The notes beneath the pieces were generated by a model. The model worked only from the letters and a program-made list of their open reading frames with translations, made no database searches and was not told where the DNA came from. A DNA stretch of 64,000 nucleotides from the NCBI GenBank assembly GCA_963969345.1, contig OZ017770.1:877246-941245 (forward strand), in the 5' to 3' direction. Positions within the stretch are counted from its first letter, which is position 1, and every line of letters starts with the position of its first letter. The stretch is from Turbatrix aceti (taxonomy: Eukaryota > Nematoda > Chromadorea > Rhabditida > Panagrolaimidae). Positions 55,501-64,000 of this stretch are shown piece by piece. The position numbers and the translations under genes are program-made.

Positions 55501-58500
55501 ACAAAAAACGTAAAACTCGTTTACATGGCTGATACAACTACTCTTCTAATACTAAAAAAAAGAATAATAAACTAACAATAAACCCGGTGACGTCCTTCAT
55601 CCGCCTTCAGATTTTGTCAAAAGTGCAAAAAGAAAAATCAATGGCAGTTTGATCAATTGAAAGATAGGACAGTACTTCTGCATTCGGGCTAATAAGTAGA
55701 AGACAAAGTGTCAACAATGCGCTTTGGTGTAACATAAGATGTTGTTTGGATGAAGCCAATGCTTTGTACGCGTAAGATTTTAAAATTCGTTTGTCACACA
55801 ATTCCCACCAAAAACGACATAATCAAATCCGGACACAAAAATGCTATAGTGCTAAATCTGAGAGAAATAAAAATGGCGGAAGTAGTGTTTGTTTAAACAT
55901 GAAAAATCTGTTGAGCGAAGGAACACCTGGGACTAGGCTAGGGCAAAAGTGACGAACAGTGTCGCTGCCGCATTGACTGTTGGTTTGAGAGTGTTCTTCC
56001 AACTCGGCTTGCTTGCGCCTGCCGTTCAACGATCGCTAGGAAATGAGCTAACAAGAACCAAGTCGGTAGGTTATTTCTCGCCCGGACGAATCTTTTGTCC
56101 GTACTATTGCGCGCCGCTGTCGCCGTCGTCGACGCGCAAGCAGACGGGCAGACAACAGGAATAGAAGAGTATGTTTTCAAAGCAAACGAATAATATGAAA
56201 ATGAGATCATCACTCTCATCTCGCTCTAGGTCAGAGCGTCAGCAAAAGACTCACCACAACTTATACCAACACCCCCACACCTATATGACTTTGTCAATTT
56301 TGCATAAGGCGAACAAAAGTTGAGTGCGTCAAGAACACTATATGAATAGCTAGCCGTAGCTCTGTCAGTGTCATGTTGGATGTCGGATGATGACGATGTC
56401 TATATCTCCCCTACCGAAAAAAAAAGTGAAAAACAATACTATTACAGTGCATTGGATAAGCCATGAAATCAAGAATAAACACTTGATGTAATGCACCCGC
56501 TTTTTGACCGGTTAAACCGCTCTGAGTCTAGACAAATGCTTCTATCAAGATAATCGTAAACATTTGGCACTGAGCAAAGTTGCGACTTTTAGCAAGATAA
56601 ACGATGTCCTCATAGCTGAACAATGGCTCTGTCCTGTTCTCGCCGTCGTGTGGGAAACCAAGTATTTGCTAACGGTTGTTTGGCAGTAACTAAAATTGTA
56701 AATGAACCTAATGTGCCTGAAACAACGGGCATAACAAAGGGGGACAAAGAATGATGGGGACGGGTTGGCCTTTGGACTGTACATGCCGCTCGTCGCCACA
56801 GAAACCAGAAAACAAGAAGTTATTCATGGCATTGTTACATGATTGAAAAAAAGAAAAATAAATGACTCCAAACCTCCAATACGTGTGTCCTCCAGATAAT
56901 ATATTTATTATCTTCGAGTTGTTTATTAATTCGACAGAAAAAAATAAGAGGAAAAAAAAAGTTGTTTTGCTAGTCAGTTTTACAACATCAAGAGACCAAG
57001 AACCAGACATTTCACTTGAGTATGCCCATAAACTAAACTCCTATGTAGCTGCCAAAAAAGGCACGGAACAAGTCATTTCAATTCCAGCATGTCAGACTTG
57101 CACTTTTGCCAAGAGAGAGAGAGAGAGAGCTCTGCCATCAAGAGCCCCAAGGACATACGGCACCCAGCATAAGGATTCGTTCGCAACAAATGTATTGCGG
57201 GCTTTTTCAAGCATTACAATAACGCGCGTTCAAAAACCATGCATCTAGTATATTAACTTTTCCACTATAATGTTTTTAAGTTTAATATTTTCCTTGCAGT
57301 CGCTTATAAAATATTTATGCGTCAAACAAAGACACAAAGTTCCTAAAAGTTAGTGTTGCTATGAGGATTTTCATTTGGAAGACAAAAGCAATGACCAAAA
57401 GTGTAGTAATGTGTAAAACTCAATAACATTGTACGAATGCATAATAATGTACAGCGATTCCAGGATAAGTATAGGAAGAATGAGTTGCGCATGCCAGGCA
57501 ACAACGATTTTCGCTTGGTCTTTTCCTTGTTAATTGACGCAGTTCACCGTCCGAACCAGAGACCGGTAGATAATTACGCAGACCCAGTCTATCTACCGTG
57601 ACTCAAGCCTTTGCATTACCCTCCTATTTTGTCAACCTTCATACCGCATTCATGTTATATCAATTTTCATTTACATTGCCATGGTAGTCATGATGGACAT
57701 GGTCACAAAAACTTGCAAAAAAGGAGGGAAAATAAGAATAAAAGTACGCCATAATCAACGCATAGCTTTCACAAGTTCTTGAAACAGAAACCTAAATGAA
57801 TGCAAGTTGTTACCCCACGAAATACAAAATTCCTAATGAACTCTTCTTCTTAGAATGGCGTGAAGCGTAGACAAATTGTTTAAAACCAACCCCCATACAT
57901 GCTACTCGATACGATTTAACGAGATTTACATTTTCCACAGCGGTTGGTTGGTGTTGTCCTTGTCGGAGAGATCGTTTTCGCCGTCAATTAGACAACCACC
58001 CTCCAAACCCTAAAACATGGGTTTACAGCAAGTGTCAGACACTTAGAAATATAACAAAAAAAAGAGAAAACACCATAACAGTAAATGGCAGGCAAAGGAG
58101 GGTTTGTCAACCTTGGAACAAGACAACCTAACCAACCGGTCGATGCACCGATGCACATCTTTAGAATTTCCCTTTGAGAAAAAAAATAGCACGTTAAAAA
58201 AACATACTATTTTTGTTGACAACGTAGAGTCAGGAAAAGTGGGAAAAAAACAAACACAGTAAACAAAGAGAAAAATGAGATACCACTTCCAGATGACGAT
58301 GGGTGCTGGTTGCGAAGGTTAGCAACAGTAAACACAGCTTTTCGATAAAATTCAACGATTAGGGAGAATAAAGAAAAGTATATCCGTATCTAACGCAGTT
58401 TAGCAAAGCAATCAGTTAGTTGTGTTGTGATGTATTGGACCACGACCATAGGGCAGAACTTTTCGAAAACCAACCAAATGATAAAAAAGGAGCAGAAAAA

Positions 58501-61500
58501 AGAACTTTCAGTTAAAACGAATGGGTGCATGCATACGAGGTCTTTCCTCAATTCATGACACAACGCAACCGCAGGCAAGACAGAGCACTTTTCACTTTTA
58601 CTTTGTGTTTCTGTTTTCTTGTCTCAACTCAAAGCAAATGCCAAATACTACTTTTTATCGCGGCGGGGACTTTTTATGTCATTGGACGTTGTTTTTACAC
58701 GTTTATTCAATAGAGCGCTGCAGAATAAGAAATAAGAGAGGGTAAACTACAGCTCATAGCTAGGATTAACTGAAAAAAAATGTGGAGTGGTGGAAGAAAA
58801 GAATTAGTCAGAATCATATTGTTTATTTACACCACTGCTCATTTTTTTATTTACAGTCAGTTCAAAAATACACAACAAACAATGCAGAATTCAGCACAGG
58901 TATGGGGATTTTTTCAATCAAGTCTACTAACAATAAGACCATAAAGCCGAACTTTGTACCGAAAGTGTTTATTTGTGTTTTTTTGGGATGTGAGAAAACG
59001 ACTATTTTTCAAAAGCTATAAACAAATTGCTAACATAAGACAGCCCAACGGTGACACTGACCACCACCCCATATATGTGGAATGAAACAAGAGAAAAATA
59101 GCTTTCAATGTCCTGAGGGTGGAGTTTTGAAGGAAAGGGGATGTTATTTTCTTCATTTTGTTTTTAGTTGAAAAAAACAGTGATCGTATAATAATGAAAG
59201 TATATCCAGTAAGCTAAGAGAGAATAACACATCAAAATACCACTCATATTGCTATCAAATATGCTACTGTTTACCACAAAAGAATACAGGACGAGCAAAT
59301 AGGCAGCAGCACCATCCGACAAGCCGTTAATCGCTTTGAGTCGTTTCCGAAAGTCATAACAATAGGTAAATTTTACATGCACAAACCCAACTACTAGTTC
59401 TGAGTAAAGAGAAAAAGACAAAGCATAAAAGGGCATACGACGAATTGCATACCATAATTTGAGGCCATAAACGGTATTTTTGAGCGTTGTATAGATCGGA
59501 AAAGTTATGATGTTCAAAATTTTCTGTTTTACGACCCTGCACGACAAAATATATGATGTTATGTGTCGCGCACTCTTATCGATGTCAGAACGAGCCTTTC
59601 TGTCTGTTGGATAAGTATTCATTCAGTTCTGGTTCACTTTTTGTAAATTTACGGCGAAAGCAGAAAGAAAGAAGACTGGAATACATATCACCTCTTGACG
59701 TAACAAAGAACACTGTTGTCGAAAGCGGAGCCGAAAACCCATAATTTATGCCCAAATTTTGCAAGACAACAAAAAAGGAAGACGCGACAAAATTTAGTAT
59801 AAAACACTTCTGCCATTGTGGCAAAAGTATATGTGAAAGGGGATGGGAGAGCCAAACAGTGGTTGTTACTTGACGGTCAGTCGTTCTTTGCATACGGGAT
59901 GTCAGAAGGGATATCATGCCTGGTTTGCATATGATCTCTCCATAAACGAAGAAACCAACCCTGCACTAAAAAGCATTATAGTTCCTTTTCGCATCATTGT
60001 TTGTCTCTTGTTGATCGAGCTCAGACAAAGCAAATGCCGAATTCATTTGCTTCCGGCGGAGCAAAAAGAAAATAGAGCAAGTCCCGGCAATATGTGTATG
60101 TATGTGAGTGTGTGCGTTTGTGTGCAAAAACACAACAACCGTTTTTATCAATAAACGCTATCTAAGATGAAATAGAGAAACTGTGGAATAAGCCTCACTT
60201 GTTAGCTCAAAATTATGGCAACATATATGAAAAGCAGCAATTCAAATGAACATACACACCATCTTAGGCATTATGCTAAAAACAAAAGCTTATATCAACT
60301 GCACTCTTCCATTTATTTTTTCCTACAAAAAATATAATTTAAAAACATGTTTTCGTTTTTTATGCATTGTACAAACGATCCCCGAAGCAAAAAGAATCCA
60401 AAATGTGAAGCACGAAATCATTTCCGATACAAAATTTTTTTCGCCATGACGTCTCGCTTCGTGATAAACATTAAAAATGTCATTAAAATCAATTATGGGA
60501 GTTGTTATTCATAAACGCTAAAAGTCAAAGCCTAAAAGTTATCAAACACAAAGATTAACAATTTTTAATACATACTTAACACTCCCCGCAGGATCAAAAA
60601 CCCTCCGACATATTTTTTTTACTATTTTCACTGCAAATATATCAATAAATGTATTTAGGCAGTTTTTTGAAAACTTTATAATAACAATTTTTATGGCAAT
60701 ACAAAGATTCTCGATTTAGTGATATTTAGTGATCAATAAAATTATTTGCAGCATTTGACGTCAATGCGTTTTGGCAGAACAGACTGCTGCCAAAACGCAA
60801 TGATCAATTTGTACTTAAAAATAGCAACAAAATCCTTGAAAGAAAAAAATGCGAAAGAAAAATGAGGCTATAAAGTTCTTTTGGCAACACGAATGGCTTT
60901 GCAGATTAGTGGGCATAGAAAGCTCATTTTTTGCAAGTATGAACTATAAATCGTGGAAAATGCATTCGTATGCTTCATTGATGTCCGACTCGCCTTTCTC
61001 AAACTCCGGACTCGTTTATCGGAAGAAAAGAAGCAGAAATCAGTTAGAACAAAAAAAATCCTGCGTAGATGCTGTAAAAAAACATGGGAGCGGAAAACAG
61101 CATTGATAAGCAGTGCAATGTCTTTTTTTGTCTCAAAACATAGTCAAAAGTGCAGCGACACAACCAACCAAAACCTAACAATCTTAACCCCATTGCAACT
61201 GCCTAACAGCTGAGTGAGAAGAATACATTGCAAAGAATGACGGCTTAGATATCTGCTGGGAGTTATATTGCATGGCTGGTTGCCATAATTTTTCATTTTC
61301 ATGGATCAAAGAATAATAGAACAGAAAACTCTCGACATAATGTTTCTTGCATTCTTTACTGTGCGTTAGAAAGACTTGAAATCATGAATTTTGATGCCTG
61401 TACGCATTAGTGGTATAAAAAATAACGCACACACCAGACAGGGTAGTAGAGATACGAATGCTGGTTTTGTGACCCAAGAAAAAACTGAGTACAACTCAAA

Positions 61501-62221
61501 GAAAATCATAGGTGCGAGAAGACAGCCAGCTGAGCATACGACGTAAACAAAAAACACAAAGTCTCTGGGCTTTAATCTTTGATCAATTACTCAGGAGGAA
61601 ATGATGATTTCTGACTAACACGAGAAGACACAACTTAACAATTGTTATCTACGTCTGAGAGAAAGTAGAAAAGTAAAAGGTAGAGTTCATGAGATGACAC
61701 GACCTCGTGTCTCTTAAATCTCAAATCTCAGAGAAAAAAGTTTACTTTTTTGTTTCTCGATCATAGTGTTAAAATCTGTCATTAATCAATTGCTTGTTGC
61801 ATTGCAGCACATTTGTGTCGGTTGTATGTGAGAAGGTGTCTGAGCGGCAGTCTAAGACTTGCTTGGTGCAAAGAGGTACCGAATAACACTCCATTATTTT
61901 TGTGCTGTGCTAGCATTTTTTTCCTTCGTCAATCACTTTGTCAAACTTGAAAAAAGAGACAACTGATATCATTGGTTTAATCGGTGCGGGACTCTTACAA
62001 CGAAGCAGTTCAACGGCCGGGTAAATTTGTTAAATTAAAAGAAAACTAACCTGAAAGTCTCCATTTCGCTGCGGGAAGTCGAAGTGATGCTGCTGAGCTC
62101 GCATCATGTTTTGTGCCCTGATACTGTGTGTATCCAAGTGCCAGTCTCTGGCAGAAGCGATGAAAGGGTTGCCAATCTTTGTGATGTTCTGTTTTGGTGG
62201 AGGTGTACAGTTAAATGACAT
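49588..62221 (-). CDS. hlh-30: bHLH-leucine-zipper transcription factor of the MITF/TFEB family
   Basis: Seven exons: 62221-62051, 53662-52859, 51313-51236, 51183-50850, 50795-50401, 50304-50008, 49752-49588; 747 residues, phases consistent. The bHLH spans the exon 4/5 junction: [10 protein letters not shown] then [22 protein letters not shown], and [18 protein letters not shown] zipper follows ([18 protein letters not shown] heptads). Upstream, [16 protein letters not shown] matches the acidic activation helix of TFEB/MITF. The family binds E-box/CLEAR sites and drives lysosome and autophagy genes; worm HLH-30 moves to the nucleus on starvation. The protein is longer than most relatives because exon 2 encodes 268 mostly serine/proline-rich residues. 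Intron 1 is 8.4 kb, so alternative starts are likely. Confidence 0.88.
55080..55145. repeat. 66-base hairpin
   Basis: Arms of 27 and 28 bases (55080-55106, 55118-55145) match perfectly except for one bulged base, around an 11-base loop. The core of each arm is GGGCTATATGATGTAT. Size and shape are compatible with a microRNA precursor or a small foldback element. Confidence 0.75.
57112..57129. repeat. (GA)n microsatellite
   Basis: Eighteen bases of alternating AG. Confidence 0.9.
60761..60803. repeat. 43-base hairpin
   Basis: Arms TCAATGCGTTTTGGCAG and its near-perfect complement (one mismatch) around a nine-base loop. Confidence 0.7.
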
Positions 62222-64000
62222 CAACGGCTGGATGCTGTGTATTTAACGATAAAGTTTTAACAGTCACGAGGAAGAAGTCGGATAATACACAGTTTGATGA
62301 AGTATCAGACGTTCACGTTTTTTTTGTATTTTACAGATTAAATATATAGAGCTGAATTGTTAAATACTGAAAAATGCCAGTTTACAATATTCTTTTTATG
62401 TAAACTTAATTAGCACAATAAGTAAACCCCGCCAAACTCTTAGACGAACGAACGCAATAAAAGTATGTTAACCACGCACAAAAAAAAAGAAAAAAGCGGG
62501 GAAAGTTTCTCCTAGTTGATTCATTGGTAATAAAAAAAGAGAGACGAAACCAGGGTAATAACCGGGCATAAGGCATTTATGCAAGACATTTATCGTTTTT
62601 TCTTCATTTATCAAAAGTGGTGTCAAATGTCAAATTATAGTGGAATACAAGGCATTATTTATTTCCAAAGGACAACAAAAGGTTGAATTGTTTATGAAAG
62701 CGGATTTGTTCCAACAAATTGGCATCGACTTACAGCCAAGCCAGGTAAGATAAAGACAAGTGCTAGACGTTTGTCGCACTTTTTTTCCATCTCTCTTATT
62801 TTCCAATGTTTGAACAGTTTGATAAACTACCATAATGCCAACCAGAGAAATATTGCATATTCAATGCAAACATCAGACACACCGGTGTATACAAAAAATA
62901 TTTAACAAACGACAAGGTATTTTAAATCAAGACACTTTTATTGACAAAGAAATGTAACCTTCAAGGTCGTCAAGGCTGATGATAAATTACGTATGTGAAA
63001 AAGCCTGTCACTTCATTTGGTCCACAAAATACGACTTAAACGATTAAGATTGAGAAACCAACTGTATGTTCAAAAAAATTCTTTTTGACAATATTGATAG
63101 TGATACTGGACACTATTCCCTCAAGCGGGGTTGTCGCATTGTTGGCTTAGCAGTAAAAACTCATCATACGCAATATGCACTACCCCAACGCTGATTAGGT
63201 AATAATAAAGACATCACATAAAAATCATTGCTCCAAATATTATTTCTTCTCGCATCAATGCAAGGATAAATAAAATTTGTTATGTTATATATTAGAAAAC
63301 AAATCACTGACAAAAGTTGCTTGCGTTGCCAAGATCTAGCGATCACATCGAAGGCGCATTGCGATTAGGCCTTCCGCGAAACAAAAACAACAAAAAGGAA
63401 GAATTAAAGCGCCAAACTGTCGCCACCTTGAGGTCGTCTTCCTACATACACTGTTCCTCTTTTACAATGTGCTCAAACTTGAAAAAAATAGAAAAAGAAA
63501 AGTAAACATAATAGTTGGTGCACCAAAAAGCTGAAAATTAAAGTTGTTTGAATGTGCTAGTTTTAAAAAATAGGTGGTTTATAGGCACTGATAATATGTA
63601 TTATGTCAACGGGGAACAAAAAGGTACATTTTCTGTTTAACCGAAAATAGGCACGTTGTTGCGCTGCGATTTTTCAGTATTTTAATTGAACCATCAATAG
63701 TTTAAGAAATGATCGCTGACGCTCGTAATGTTATCGTTTTATTCGTTTTGACTAGTAAAAAAAGTAAACTGTTGCGTTGCATTTTTTTCATTTATGAAAC
63801 AAATGACGTTTTGGTAAAACAATGCTTTGCTGAATAATTTTTGGTTACAATACAAACAATTTTTTATAAATGTTTCCAAAACACAAAAATTTATCAGAGA
63901 ATAACAATGAAAGAAAAACAGCCACAAAAATCATTGATACTGCAAATTCGTTCCTTACCATGCGATGGGCCACGCATGTACATATCACCAGTTCTTAGCA
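62222..64000. other. Upstream flank of the HLH-30-type gene
   Basis: AT-rich sequence to the window end. No exon or RNA gene recognised; short open frames (62630-62833, 63164-63346, 63739-63927) look random. Confidence 0.5.

Larger units (their letters stand above)
53663..62050 (-). other. 8.4 kb intron 1 of the HLH-30-type gene
   Basis: No gene recognised inside on either strand. Holds a long hairpin at 55080-55145, a second at 60761-60803, a (GA)n run at 57112-57129 and a TG-rich patch near 60095-60125. An intron of this size in a compact genome is a good place for alternative promoters and enhancers. Confidence 0.55.

Overview
This is a nuclear, protein-coding stretch of a nematode genome. 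The evidence is consistent across genes: many short introns (mostly 45-100 bases) ending in TTTCAG or TTTTAG, several start codons sitting just behind a TTTCAG-like acceptor as expected for spliced-leader trans-splicing, a supplementary-type nuclear receptor with a CKACASFF P-box, a srGAP that ends without an SH3 domain, and a PAN-ZP cuticle-type protein. Splice acceptors use TTTTAG as freely as TTTCAG and a few introns look like GC-AG, so this need not be Caenorhabditis; I cannot name the species. All gene models below were built by hand by joining exons in phase; every multi-exon model given above 0.8 confidence closes in frame.

Layout. 1-9.4 kb: an arrestin-domain gene (+), SMIM14 (-), the FANCJ/BRIP1/DOG-1 DNA helicase (+), then two tiny genes packed 10 bases apart (+). 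9.4-15.3 kb: a Ral GTPase (-), a long gene-poor stretch, a one-RING protein (-) and a decayed partial copy of it lying just before the next gene. 15.3-20.1 kb: beta-adaptin (AP-1/AP-2 beta) (+), whose 1.6 kb intron 7 holds a complete, divergent G-protein alpha gene on the opposite strand. 20-28 kb: an unrecognised 155-residue protein (+) and the F-BAR/RhoGAP protein srGAP (-). 28-33 kb is gene-poor, with one decayed secreted-protein gene. 33-41.5 kb: a type-B carboxylesterase (+), DMAP1/SWC4 (-), the Orai calcium channel (+) and a TRAIP-like RING protein (+). 41.6-48.3 kb: low-complexity GC-rich repeats, then a PAN-ZP apical matrix protein (-) whose 2 kb intron 7 contains a complete nuclear hormone receptor gene on the opposite strand, then a secreted protein with two Ly-6-like modules (-). 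49.5-62.2 kb: an HLH-30/TFEB-type bHLH-leucine-zipper factor (-) whose first coding exon lies 8.4 kb upstream of the rest.

The genes are mostly unrelated housekeeping and signalling functions, not a pathway cluster. The most interesting structural feature is that the window holds two independent cases of a complete multi-exon gene nested antisense inside a single large intron. Both nested genes encode signalling proteins from families that expanded in nematodes (G alpha and nuclear receptor). I saw no transposon with intact coding capacity, no tRNA or rRNA gene, and nothing bacterial or viral.
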